A DNA stretch of 64,000 bases from contig JADJTX010000005.1 of NCBI GenBank assembly GCA_016710985.1, forward strand, positions 62,001 to 126,000. Direction: 5' to 3'. A model generated the notes under the pieces. That model had not been told where the DNA came from. It was given only the letters and a program-made list of their open reading frames with translations, and did not search any database. This document shows positions 17,965-28,220 of the stretch, one piece after another. This DNA is from Ignavibacteria bacterium. GTDB lineage: Bacteria; Bacteroidota; Ignavibacteria; Tepidaquicellales; Tepidaquicellaceae. Both the position numbers and the translations under genes were made by a program. Each line of letters begins with the position of its first letter. Position 1 is the stretch's first letter.

Positions 17965-18232
17965 AGAAAGTCTATCTCTCAATAGAATTATTAAAGCTGA
18001 TCTTTTGATCTTTAAGATTGTCCTGATCTTTCTTTACTTTTTGGTTTATTTGGTTTTTTAAATTATACGTCTATATGAGCCTCGAAGGCTATTGTAAATT
18101 ATAATTTTAAACCGGAAGCGGTTAACCGACGGTTGACTCTCTTAAAGGAGTATGTTGGGTGTTTGAACCTTTCTTCCGAATTATAGATCATTATTAAATT
18201 CTTAAAATAGACCGGCTTTATTTCCCGAGATC
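17965..18232 (-). ncRNA. Candidate bridge-RNA region of the IS element
   Basis: This 268-bp non-coding segment lies between the transposase stop and the inverted repeat. On the transposase strand it contains consecutive small hairpins: ACTCC...GAGT (about 18138-18153), AACCGCTTCCGGTT (about 18110-18123) and AGCCTTCGAGGCT (about 18081-18093). IS1111-type members of the IS110 family are known to encode their target- and donor-pairing bridge RNA in this position. Placement and structure are inference; the exact RNA ends are not determined. Confidence 0.4.
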
Positions 18233-19246
18233 TTATTGCTTACCTTCTCTCCATTGATAGGGCCGGTAATCTGTTTTATTTTTCATTACCGCATAACTGA
18301 CTTTTGCTATATATCTTGCTATCTCATTTCGTGCATCTTCATAGCTGTAATTGTTTTGTAACAAGTATTCATAGTATTCTCTGATGTCATTCTTGCCTCC
18401 GATTGCTGCATTTGCCGCTATCTTGTAACATCTCTTAAGTATCCCGCTGTGCCTGGCTTTTCTTTTGCCGTAGTCCTTTTTACCACTCTCTTTCAAATGT
18501 TTTACTAATCCGCAGTAAGCATAGTATTTGTACTTGTTCTCAAAACGCCTCGCATCAGTTACAACAGCCAATATCGCTACTGCCAGTTTTGATGCTATAC
18601 CTGATATCTTAACCAGTTGCTTTATCGTCTGATTCTCTTTTTGTATTTTGCCAAACAACTGCTCGAATTCTTTTCTAATATGGGCAACATGTTCTATTGT
18701 TAAATTTTGCTTTTCAGTAATGAACTTATTAATTGCATTGCCGGAAAGTACATTCTCTTTTTTGTGATCTTTTCCTTCCGATAGAAACATCGATGACCTT
18801 TGATTCTTCATTCTTACCGATGCTGTCACGAAATCTTCATAAGCGCTGACTAATTTTCTTAGCTTATATAATTCATCTGTCGTATGATACACTTCCTTTA
18901 ATGATCCGTTTCTCAATAGTGTACATAGCTTTACTGCATCGATCTTATCATTCTTCGGACCGCTTTGCAATAAGCTGTTATGAAAAGGATCGCAAATCAG
19001 AATTTTATCCACATAATCTTTCAGTTCAACATATAGCCATTGTGAAGATGTTGTTTCTTCAATTGTCAGGATCTTCTTTCCCGGAAGCTGCTTCAGACAT
19101 TGTTTCAATAGCTTTAAGTCAGCCGGATGTTCTAATACTTTATACTTTGTTCCCGTATCACGGATTGAGGCTAAAGCAAAATTTACTTTTGACCAGTCTA
19201 AAGCAATGTAGTGTTTGTAAAATTCATTTTTTGTAATTTGTTGCAT
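18233..19246 (-). CDS. IS110-family transposase (DEDD / Transposase_20)
   Basis: A 337-residue recombinase. The N-terminal RuvC-like DEDD domain shows HYIALDWSK (first Asp), LTIEETTSS (Glu) and KNDKIDAVKL (Asp). The C-terminal Transposase_20 domain contains VKISGIASKLAVAIL and YYAYCGLV...KARHSGILKRC. The length is typical for the family. An AAAGGA ribosome-binding site precedes the ATG at 19246. The frame is intact, so it may be active. It is next to a decayed two-component system and a repeat-rich gene desert. Confidence 0.93.
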   Translation of the reverse strand: MQQITKNEFYKHYIALDWSKVNFALASIRDTGTKYKVLEHPADLKLLKQCLKQLPGKKILTIEETTSSQWLYVELKDYVDKILICDPFHNSLLQSGPKNDKIDAVKLCTLLRNGSLKEVYHTTDELYKLRKLVSAYEDFVTASVRMKNQRSSMFLSEGKDHKKENVLSGNAINKFITEKQNLTIEHVAHIRKEFEQLFGKIQKENQTIKQLVKISGIASKLAVAILAVVTDARRFENKYKYYAYCGLVKHLKESGKKDYGKRKARHSGILKRCYKIAANAAIGGKNDIREYYEYLLQNNYSYEDARNEIARYIAKVSYAVMKNKTDYRPYQWREGKQ

Positions 19247-19467
19247 AAGGGTTCCTTTCAGTTAAGAAGTTCATTTTTCTACGAAGAATCGTATTACTAC
19301 GAAAATAATTCGTACTAACTCAAATTGAAAGTGAGCCCTTTTGTTAATTTACCGACGGCGGTAAAATGGTACTATTGAAATAAGGACATTTGTCCTATCA
19401 AAATGTACTCATGATATAAAATCGAGTAACGTAAATACAAACTAAATCTGAGCTGTAATAAATGTAA

Positions 19468-19595
19468 TGAAACCGCAAAGATCGCAAAGTCTTCAAGAAG
19501 ACTGCAAAGTTTTAATTTTAGATAGTTTAAGGTTTTTTATTAAAATGAATCTTTGCGTTCTTTGCGTTACTGCTTCGCGCTCTTTGCGTTTAAAT
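19468..19595. repeat. Inverted CGCAAAG-word repeat
   Basis: The left part has ACCGCAAAGATCGCAAAGTC and GCAAAG words. The right part reads CTTTGCGTTCTTTGCGTTAC and CTTTGCGTTT, the inverse. Together they make a long imperfect palindrome about 130 bp beyond the IS end. The segment from 19339 to about 20743 contains no credible gene. Confidence 0.65.
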
Positions 19596-19754
19596 GTTTT
19601 GTAATTTTTGGTAACAGGCTGTCGGCCACCGTGAGTTTCAAATTATAGTAAAATATTATTACCGGACAACATCGAAGATCCTCGAAACCTGTTACAAAAT
19701 TTTATAGTGTGTTTTACAGAAAAAATTTCAGCTTTTACTAATTCCTGTTCTCGA

Positions 19755-20075
19755 CAGGAGACCACTGGGAACCATAGAGTAACCACTGAACTCCACGGGA
19801 AACCACTGAGCCTGCTCAGGATACACACTGATCTCCTCAGAAACCACTGAGTACCATAGCAGAAACCACTAAGTAACACAGAAACCACTGAGTTACTCAA
19901 GGAAAACACTTCAGACTCCTCCAGGGAACCACCGAGTGCAAAGGAAAACCACTGTACCACAGGGTAATTGCTAAGTACCTCAGCACGAAACCTCTCAGTA
20001 CAACAGGGAGCCACTGAGGCCTCGGGTAAATTCACTCAATACCACCAGGAAACCACTAAGTATCACAGGGAAACT
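19755..20075. repeat. Degenerate direct-repeat array with AACCACTGAGTAC core
   Basis: About fourteen imperfect copies, spaced roughly 20-26 bp, share the core (A)AACCACTGAGTACCACAGGG with many substitutions and indels. It looks like an old decaying satellite. Open frames across it are repeat artefacts (Gln-Trp-Phe and Val-Val-Ser recurrences). Confidence 0.65.
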
Positions 20076-20628
20076 TTTATGTAACATAGATGCATATCTA
20101 AATAGCTCATATATGGTAGGATCCTCTGTTACCTACAATTGCTAAAAGTACAAGATACCTGCTACATAGTTTAAGATAGTCTGACTGCTGAAGAGAAGAC
20201 TAAAACTCTTTTATTCATTGCCGTAAAATATTTCAGGAAGAAATATATCTGACAGTAATTTTTGGTATGTAATTTTTAATTCATCTGCCTTCGTTTCTTT
20301 AAAGCCTTTGTATGCACAGATCAATGATCTGAATATATTCCAGGTTTACAACTTACACATCGTACTGAAATTTCAGTGCAGGGAAGAGTAAAGAATCGGG
20401 ACTTACTGTGCACTGACTAATAGTTCTTAATTTATTGCTACTATGCGTTCCCAACCGGTCAGACTGTCAGAAAACATGAAATTGCCTCAAAGTCTCGAAG
20501 ACTCAAGTTAAAAAACTATCAAAACAAAATCCTTTGAGACGCTGAGTCTTTGAAGCAAACTAACTTTAGTCGTTTTCGGACAATCAGGGAAGATCGGGGA
20601 CAGGAGGTTAAGCTCTCACCTCACAACT

Positions 20629-20690
20629 CATACCTCATATCAATCTCATATCTCAAATCTCGTATCTCATATATATGAGATTGAATTAAA
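20629..20690. repeat. CTCATATCTC short-word repeat
   Basis: Words such as CTCATACCTCATATC and CTCATATCTCAAATC recur with a 7-10 bp period and end in CATATATATG, a small palindrome followed by inverse words. No gene is evident here. Confidence 0.5.
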
Positions 20691-20743
20691 AACCTATTAT
20701 TCCTAACTTTAGACATAAATAAATGTGTAAGGAAACTCTGATC

Positions 20744-23700
20744 ATTGTTTTCTTTTAATGAATTTGAGCGGCGTTTCATTTTTCACAAAATGAAAATCTC
20801 AAAGCCGAACACATATCACTTGAAAACGGTGTTGCCAATAATTTAATATTCAGCATATATCAGGACAGCAAAGGTTTTGTCTGGACAGGGACAATATTCC
20901 CGGGCTGGTAGATATGACGGCGTGAATTATAAAAAACACCGAAATGATCCGAATAGTTCCAACTCGTTATCCAATGATGACAAAATTTCGATCTGTGAAG
21001 ACAAAAGCGGATACCTTTGGTTCCGGAACATATAACGGAGAAGCTTAGAATAAATATGTACGGTCAACAGGTAAGTTCACGAGATACCTGCACGATCCCA
21101 GTGATCCTAGTCTCTCAGCAATAATACCGTGTGGACAATTATACAGGACGGAAAGGCACGTGTGGTTTGGTACGCAGGGAGGAGGATTGAACAAACTCGA
21201 TCCGGAAAAATACATTTACAGTTTTATAAAGAGATACAGCTAAAGCAGGAGTATTAGCGGGAATGTCATACCCAGTCTTGCTGAAGATAAAGAAGGGGTT
21301 TTATGGATCGGGACTGCCGGTGCGGGGATTGAATAAGTTCGATCCTGAAAAACGGGACATTCATTAATTACAAACATGATTCTTTAAATAATAAAAGTCG
21401 GAGCACAATGCCGTCCTTTCAAATTTTGAAGACAGTGACGGTGAATTATGGATTGGCACAGGAGGCGGCGGATTAAATAAAATGAATAAAGCGACAGGTG
21501 AATTTTAAGATATAAAAATGATTCAACCGTCAAATTCAGTCTGAGCAGTGATTTTGTCTTTTCCGTAGATGAAGACATTCCGGAGTTCTTTTAGTCAGGA
21601 CACAAAACGGTCTGGACAGATTTGATAAAGTAAAAGGTGAATTTACAAAATATGATATTTATCCTGAAGACAGAAAAGAAAAGCAGTTCTTGCATTTTAA
21701 AAAGATCTATCAGGCGTGATCTGGGCAAGCTCTTATAACGACAGACTTTACAGGCTAAGCTACACAAATAATAAGTTTGAAAGTTTCTTAACAGAGAAAG
21801 ATGTAACCTGCATATATGAAGACAAGTCAGGAAGATTTTGGGCTGGCACCTCGAAGAACGGATTACAAATGTCCCGGATAAGGGAGGAAAAGTTTTACTG
21901 CTTATGTAAATGAAGAGAATAATCCGAAAAGCTTAAGCAATAATCATGTGAATTCAATCGCTGAAGATTTTGAAGGTAATCTCTGGATCGGAACTGAGAA
22001 CAGGTTGAATCTGCTGAAAAAAACTCAACAGAGTTTGTCAAATATCTTAATGAACCCGGAAATGAATCTTCCCTGAGCAGCAGTAATGTTCTGAAAATTC
22101 TGTTTGACAGGGAAGGCACTTTGTGGATCGGCACAGACAGGGGTTTGAATAAATTTGATAAAAACAGAAAAAGCTTTGTTCACTACATGCACTCGGCGGA
22201 TGACACAAACAGCAAAGTGAAAACACTATCCTTTCAGTTTATGAAGAATATTAATAGTGAATTATGGGTTGGAACATTCTCCGGATTAAATAAGATGGAC
22301 CGGAATTCCGAAAAGTTCACGCACTCAAACAGGATCGGACAATCCCAAAAGCATAAGCAACAATTATGTATTTTCTTTTTGTGAAGATTCAAATAATAAT
22401 TTCTGGATCGGAACAGGCGGAGGTCTGAATATCTTTGACAGGAATTCCGGAAACATTTTTTCATTTTCACTGAAAGCGACGGTTTGCCTAACGGTGTCTT
22501 GCAGGTCTTGAATCAGGCAATGACGGACATTTGTGGATAAGCACTTTCAAGGAATTTCCAGATTTTTCAGTAAAGGATAAAATTTAAAAATTATGATTCA
22601 TACGACGGTCTGGTGAGTAACATGTTCAATACCGGCTCTTATTATAAAAACAGCAAAGGAGAAATTTATTTCGGAAACATAAACGGGTTAATTATTTTAA
22701 TCCTTCTGAAATGAAGGAAAGTAAATTCACTCCATCTTGATCCTTACTTCATTAGTTAAATACAATGATAACAGTAAAGGAGATCGATATATCGGCAAAG
22801 AACGAAATTGAATTAAGTTATAAGGATAACATTATTAATATCGGATATTCTTCAGCTGATTTTACAAATCCCCAGAAGAACAAATTTGCTTACAGGCTCG
22901 AAGGTTTTGATGAAGACTGGAATCACAGTGAAAATAAAAATGAAGCCATATATACTAATCTCAATCCGGGCAAATATGTTTTTAAAGTTAAAGGAACAAA
23001 CTCAGACGGAGTATGGAGCAGCAAGGAAGCGTCACTGAACATAACCATCACCGCCTTTCTGGAAGACATGGTGGTTCTCGAATCTTATCTGTACTGCCGC
23101 CGGAGGGATAGTCCTGATTCAGAATTACAGGGTAAGACAGAAAGTAAAAAATCTGATAGGCTGGAAAAGATCAAGGAGAATGAAAAGAGATGATGAGAGG
23201 AACAGGCATCGAGAGACTATCACGATGAACTCGGTCATAAGCTTACACGAATTTCCTTATACAGCAGCGCATTAACAAAAAGCTCCGTCCGACTGCAAAC
23301 GGATTAACGGAAGATCTCAACAGCATTGTAGAAACATCCAACAGCCTGCAGAGCGGAGCCAAGATCTGATATGGGCAATGAATCCAAAGGAAGATACATT
23401 GTATGATTTTACGGTAAGGTTAAGGGTTTCGGGAAATAGGCATTTTGAGTAGCACCGGTATTAATTTTACTTCAGACGGTATCAATGTTAAATACAAAGA
23501 AATTAACTTATCAATGAACTGTAAGCGTCATCTGATATATCCAAAGAAGGAATGAATAACATTTTGAAATATTCAAGATGTGCAAATGTCCGTCTGACAT
23601 TTCAGATGTATGATGAGGATGTCGAAATAATTCTCAGTGACGACAGGAAAGGATTCGATTTAAATAATTGTCCGAAAAGGATACGGGCTGAAGAATATTT

Positions 23701-23808
23701 TTTTCGCGCGCAAAGCAGATCGATGTAAACGTCAACATAACATCAGAAGACAATAAAGGAACGGTCATAAAACTTAAAGCACACATTCCGGATTTGATCT
23801 CAGTGTAA
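20744..23808 (+). pseudogene. Decayed sensor histidine kinase with propeller repeats and Y_Y_Y domain
   Basis: Coding sense is clear but jumps frame at least a dozen times. Reading across frames gives EHISLENGVANNLIFSIYQD, then repeated LWIGT..GGLNK(F/M)D units of the two-component-regulator propeller. A Y_Y_Y domain follows (about 22765-23060: FAYRLEGFDEDWNHSENK..., NLNPGKYVFKVKGTNSDG). After a short hydrophobic stretch come a HisKA_3-like dimerisation box (YHDELGHKLTRISLYSSA near 23218-23275) and ATPase remnants (WAMNPKED, DDRKGF, ending IKLKAHIPDLISV). Intact homologues are periplasm-sensing NarL-type kinases. The indel density is far above that of neighbouring genes, so it is probably a true pseudogene or a poorly assembled stretch. 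It pairs with the response regulator at 23991. Confidence 0.75.
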
Positions 23809-23830
23809 ATTAATTTCCACCTGGTATTTT

Positions 23831-23990
23831 TAGTTTACCACAGTGACGCAGAGAACACAAAGATACACAGAGATATTTTTAGAATTTTGAGTTAATTTTA
23901 TTTATAGTGAAACAAATGCACAATACTCACTACACAATACTCAATACAATACTCAATACTCAATACTCAATACTCAATACTTAATACTCA
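23831..23990. repeat. ACCACAGAG-family repeat and CAATACT heptamer array
   Basis: A single-armed ACCACAG(T)GACGCAGAG copy lies at 23831-23878. It is followed (about 23920-23990) by a heptamer array of ACTCAAT words that runs up to, and includes, the ATG of the response regulator gene. Any native promoter or leader of the regulator would have to lie inside these repeats. Confidence 0.65.
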
Positions 23991-24608
23991 ATGATAACTG
24001 TCTCAATAGTCGAAGATGACAAGCTCATAAGAGAAGCGTTGAAAGACATGCTTAACGAAGCTGATGGATTTGAATGTATCGGATCTTATCCTGACTGTGA
24101 ATCAGCCATTGAAGATCTGAAAAAAAAACCGTCTGTAATGCTAATGGATATTGAGCTTCCCAGGATGACCGGAATTGAAGGGTAAAGATAATTAAAGACC
24201 GTTATCCGAAAATTGATATAATAATGCTGACTGTTCACGAGATCTTTCTCTTGTATTCAAAAGCATTAAGCGCAGGCGCATCAGCGGATATCTTGATAAA
24301 GCACATCAGAAGAGAAAATTCTTGATTCCATCACGGAGATCTGCGGCGGCGGAGCCCCTATGTCTTACAAGATAGCAAAGCTTGTCGTTTCTTCTTTTCA
24401 GAAAAAATCTGATTCCGTACTGACCGACAGAGAACATGATGTATTGAACTTACTCTGTAACGGTGACTCGTATAAAGAAATCGCATACAAACTTTTCATT
24501 AGTGTAGGGACAGTCAGACATCATATAAAAAATATTTATTACAAGCTTCACGTTCATTCGAAGTCTGAAGCAGTGGCTAAAGCGTTGAAGGAGAGAATAG
24601 TTAATTAG
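23991..24608 (+). pseudogene. LuxR/NarL-type response regulator, frame broken
   Basis: An N-terminal receiver domain (ITVSIVEDDKLIREAL with the acidic pair, phospho-acceptor Asp in MLMDIELP) and a C-terminal LuxR HTH (LTDREHDVLNLL... to EIAYKLFISVGTVRHHIKN) are both recognisable. The middle is broken: the frame closes at 24183 (GGG should be GGGG), and about three more indels occur before 24360, where the HTH frame resumes to the stop at 24608. Reconstructed, it would be a DNA-binding regulator of about 205 residues, partner of the decayed kinase upstream. As given it cannot make a full product. Confidence 0.8.
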
Positions 24609-24733
24609 TGTGTAGAGTGTGTTGAGTGTATGGTAGAGTGTGTTGAGTGTGCGTGTGGAGTGTGTGGAGTGTGTGGAGTGTGTGGAGTGTGTAGAGTGTG
24701 TTGAGTGTATGGAGTGTGTTGAGTGTACATACA
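24609..24733. repeat. Nonamer array (AGTGTGTGG / AGTGTGTTG)
   Basis: The array starts immediately after the regulator stop. About twelve 9-bp words such as GTGTGGAGT and GTGTTGAGT follow one another with small interruptions. Confidence 0.8.
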
Positions 24734-24736
24734 CGA

Positions 24737-24860
24737 ACTCAACGAACTCAAATGAACTCAATGAACTCAATGAATGAACTCAATGAACTCAATGAACTCA
24801 ATGAACTCAATGAACTCAATGAACTCAATGAATTCAATGAATTCAATGAACTCAATAGAC
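24737..24860. repeat. Nonamer array (AACTCAATG)n
   Basis: About twelve copies of AACTCAATG (some AATTCAATG) follow the previous array with inverted word sense (ACTCAA versus TTGAGT), so the two arrays could fold back on each other. The open frame MNSMNSM... across it is a repeat artefact. Confidence 0.85.
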
Positions 24861-24943
24861 TCATACACTCCATACACTTTATACACTTTATTACCGTCTC
24901 GCATCCAACGGCTCAAACTCATCCCCATTTCTCAATACCTGAA

Positions 24944-27835
24944 TCAGCAAAGTCCTTCTGACCATTTCTGAATTATAAATCCCTTAACATCAATTTGAAA
25001 CCTGTGGCTGTCAATTACACGTGAAGGAAAGATTTCCTGCTCAGATGTTCCATTTTTAATACGCTTACATTATACATTAAAGAATCATTAATATACACCC
25101 TGACAAAATCATTAGTGCTACGTGAAGGAGAAAAGTTATACCCCTTTAACTTGTATGTTTTGTTTAGGTAAACTGATAGAATATATGTACCTTCTTCATT
25201 TTCTAAGTTCGATGTAGGGTTCTTTCAGTTCCTTTACCAATAGTTGATCTGCAGTAAAGAGCTTGTATGGTTCCCGGCTTAAAATTAATTGTGCAGCTTC
25301 GTTATTTGGATTAACAATAATTCCGCGAATTTGAATAGCGTCAAACTCCGGATTCTCTCTGTCTGATGTTTCGGGGAAAGTTATATCAATGTAATCTGCA
25401 TTCTTTATAAATTGCTGATTCAGATCCCACACAGTTATATTGTTTATTTTTAGTTGTTTAAATCTGTTTGACCTCAGATATTTCAAATCAATTTTAAACA
25501 GGCTGTCATTAAACATTACTATCTTTGAATCATGATTTATCTCCGAATCAGAAAAATTTGCTTCAAGCCGTTTTGCAGAATTTTTATTGAGTTCAAATAT
25601 ATAAGATCCTTTGAGTCTTCCAAATGGTCTTGGCGGCCTCTCTCTTTTGACAGGGGTGAATTTCCAGAGTCCTCTTCCGTAAGTAGATACCAGTAAAGAA
25701 TTATCAAAATAAAAAAATATCCTGGAAGGATTTGTTATTCTCTTTGTATCATTTACGGGAAACCAGCTTTCTCCTTTATCCCAGCTCATGAACAATCCGT
25801 TCTCTCTTGTTCCGATAGCTATCTGATTCGGATCGGCGGGGTTAAAGTTGATACAGGTAACTATAATCTTCGGACAGCAATCTACAATCGCATAAAATTT
25901 ATAAGTTCCGTAAGCAGTAACAAGTTCAGTGATCTCATCATCATCAAACCAGTTTTTTCCTCCATCCCATGTAACTTTAATTTTACTGTTGGCAACGTCT
26001 GCAATAATAACATGATTGGAATTATTCGGATTGACTCCCAGGACATTATACCATTTGAACATAGTGGGGAATATTCCAAGGCTTCCGAATCCATTGAGAT
26101 CAGCGCGCTCAAGTAATCCGTTACCAACCTGATTTAAATTAGACATTCTTACAAGACCGATCTTTCCCCAGCCCTGAGGTGTAGTTTCGGTCAAGCTGAT
26201 GGATTGATAAACCACCGGACTGCCGGAAGATGATGATACCTGGGGATTGTTTGAAGAAGCATTGAAATTCATACTTCCTTTGAACTGCCACGTTTTGCCG
26301 CCGTCATAAGTGTTATTGAAATTTGTGAGAGGATTAGTGTCGGTTGCTGCATTAGTAAGTTCAATAAATCTGTTCCTCGGTTCCGGATCTAAAATATCTC
26401 CTTCAACAATTAACATTGGATCATTTACAGGTTTAGGTGAAGGATGATTCCATTCAGCTACATTCTGAAATCCGTAATCAGATGAATAAACTTTTCCTGC
26501 GCCATTGTCAGCAAAGGTCATTAAGTTGCCCTTCTTGCCAATTGCCTGTCTTTTGGTTTCAATGCTGTGACCTTCGTTTCCCCACGCAGACCAGATTTTA
26601 CCGCCGTCTCCCGACCACCAGAAATAATTATCCTGTGTCCCGAAATAAACAAGGTCTCTTTTCTCATCGTCGAAATTAGTTTGTGCAGTCACTTCATTAA
26701 TCTGAAGCGCATTCAATCCGTGATTACCTCCGCCTACAAATGTAAATGTTCTGCCATCATCATTCGAATTAAAAAGTCCACCGTCGCCGGAAAGCAGCAG
26801 TGGTTTTCCGTCGTTATAAAAGATCATATCGGACGGATCCGAATGAGTTACTTCAAGCCTGTCCCATCCGTTTCCAAAAAAAATATCCGGGCGCTCGGCA
26901 TCCGGCAGAATCTTTCTATACAGATCAACACCCGCTCCGTAATATAAATAAATTACGTTTACCCAGTTCCCGAAAACTAATACCGGGAAAGATGTGCATC
27001 TTATAAATGGCTCCCTGCCGCTTCCTCCCGGAGAATTTATTTCTTTCCAGTTGCTTCCGAAATCATATGAATAATAAATTTTATAATCATTCGCAGCAAG
27101 AAAAACGTTTTGCTTATTTGAAGGTGAGGGACAAAGTAACCTTGTTTGATTTAACTTTGAATTTGAAAATGTTTTTTTCCAGCTAAGACCTCCGTCAGTA
27201 GTTTTATAAACTCCGGTTTCTGTTGTCGCTAATACATAACCGCCTCCGGGTGCAAGTATTGAATATACTGTTCTTGGAAAACCAAACATACCGCCTGTAA
27301 GAGTATTAAATGTCCAGGTTATACCATTGTCATTACTCATTGCAACTCCATTTTCAGTACCCACAAAAACTTTCTGAGTCCCGGGTTCAATTGCAATTGC
27401 AAATCCGTCCGATTCCTTTTGCGCACCTATACCAGTGTACTCGGATGAAGGTGGTTTGCTCCAGGATTTTCCCGCGTCATTACTTCTCCAGATACCTCCC
27501 CCATTGGTAACTTTTAAATCTTTCATACATGTGGCAATGATAACATTAGGATCTGTCTGCGAAAATTTTGCATCAACCATTTCAAATACAGGTAAATTAA
27601 GATGTTCCCATGACTTTCCGTAAGTTCTTGAAATGAATAATCCGCCTGATTCGGAAGCTGCGAGTATGTCATTGTCTTTTGCAGGACTCTTTGAAATTGA
27701 AACAATCCTTCCTCCTTCAGAGATGTCAGGCTGATATTCATACGGATGTCTGTTGATAGCCTGATTACAGTCGCATGAGAGAAGAACGAAAGTCAGAAGC
27801 AATGGATAGAGTTTATATAAAAGTGAGGTGTTCAT
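24944..27835 (-). CDS. Surface lipoprotein with sialidase/sortilin-like Asp-box propeller; C-terminus frame-broken
   Basis: The continuous frame (25196-27835) gives 879 residues. A lipoprotein signal (lipobox LLSC, Cys at about residue 20) is followed by many Asp-box motifs (RSNDAGKSW, KTTDGGLSW, WDGGKNWF, SWDKGESWF) typical of sortilin/exo-sialidase-like ten-bladed propellers. Past the stop at 25196, coding-like sequence resumes in other frames (NEEGTYILSVYLNK..., then EIFPSRVIDSHRFQIDVKGF) to a stop at 24944. Two indels, near 25197-25203 and in an A4 run near 25060, would restore about 963 residues. It is membrane-anchored, probably surface-exposed, with unknown ligand, and is flanked on both sides by nonamer arrays. 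Confidence 0.8.
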
Positions 27836-27894
27836 AATGGTGAGGGTTTATTACATAATAGAGAAGAAGGTTGCCATAAAAAATGTATAAATGA

Positions 27895-28135
27895 GTGTGT
27901 GTATAGAGTGTATAGAGTGTATAGAGTGTGTTTAGTGTGTTGAGTGTGTATGAAACTTTGTTTAATCCGGTCTTTATCAATGGAAGAACATTCACTAATA
28001 TCAAAATCAAAATTTGTATAATTAAAGCAACGTATAACTACACTATTCACTTATGCTTAACTCAACACATTCTCAATACTGCAGACTTTACACACTCTAT
28101 ACCCTTTATACACTCCACACACTCTAATCACTTCG
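27895..28135. repeat. Nonamer arrays in opposite orientations between lipoprotein and FG-GAP genes
   Basis: At 27895-27955 the words are AGTGTATAG / AGTGTGTTG. At about 28066-28135 the inverse words ACACACTCT / ACACTCCAC occur. Together they form another fold-back pair in the 385-bp gap, with no gene between. Confidence 0.7.
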
Positions 28136-28220
28136 CACTACAGAAAACCATATACTTGTGGATGTCATTAGTGATATCCCTTTCGTAGTTTTTGTAACAA
28201 CTAAAAACAAAGGAGAAATC

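Larger units (their letters stand above)
17945..19338 (-). mobile_element. IS110-family (IS1111-like) insertion sequence
   Basis: The element is about 1.39 kb and carries one transposase gene. Imperfect inverted repeats bound it: GGGCTCACTATCAGTTTTGA at 17945-17964 and the inverse of GGGCTCACTTTCAATTTGA at 19320-19338. No target duplication is seen, as expected for this family. The inverted repeats and the longer non-coding segment after the transposase (268 bp, versus 73 bp before it inside the repeats) resemble the IS1111 subgroup. The exact ends are inferred from the inverted repeats only. Confidence 0.75.

Noticed and set aside
19643..20035. 130-residue minus-strand frame with QWF and VVS recurrences
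   Set aside because: It lies across the degenerate AACCACTGAG array, has no domain and no ribosome-binding site; its recurrences come from the repeat.
24698..24971. Repetitive proteins (MNSMNSM and NELNELNE frames)
   Set aside because: They are read-throughs of the AACTCAATG nonamer array; the 9-bp period leaves all frames open.
26567..26947. 126-residue plus-strand frame antisense to the lipoprotein gene
   Set aside because: Antisense shadow of the Asp-box repeats; no coding features.
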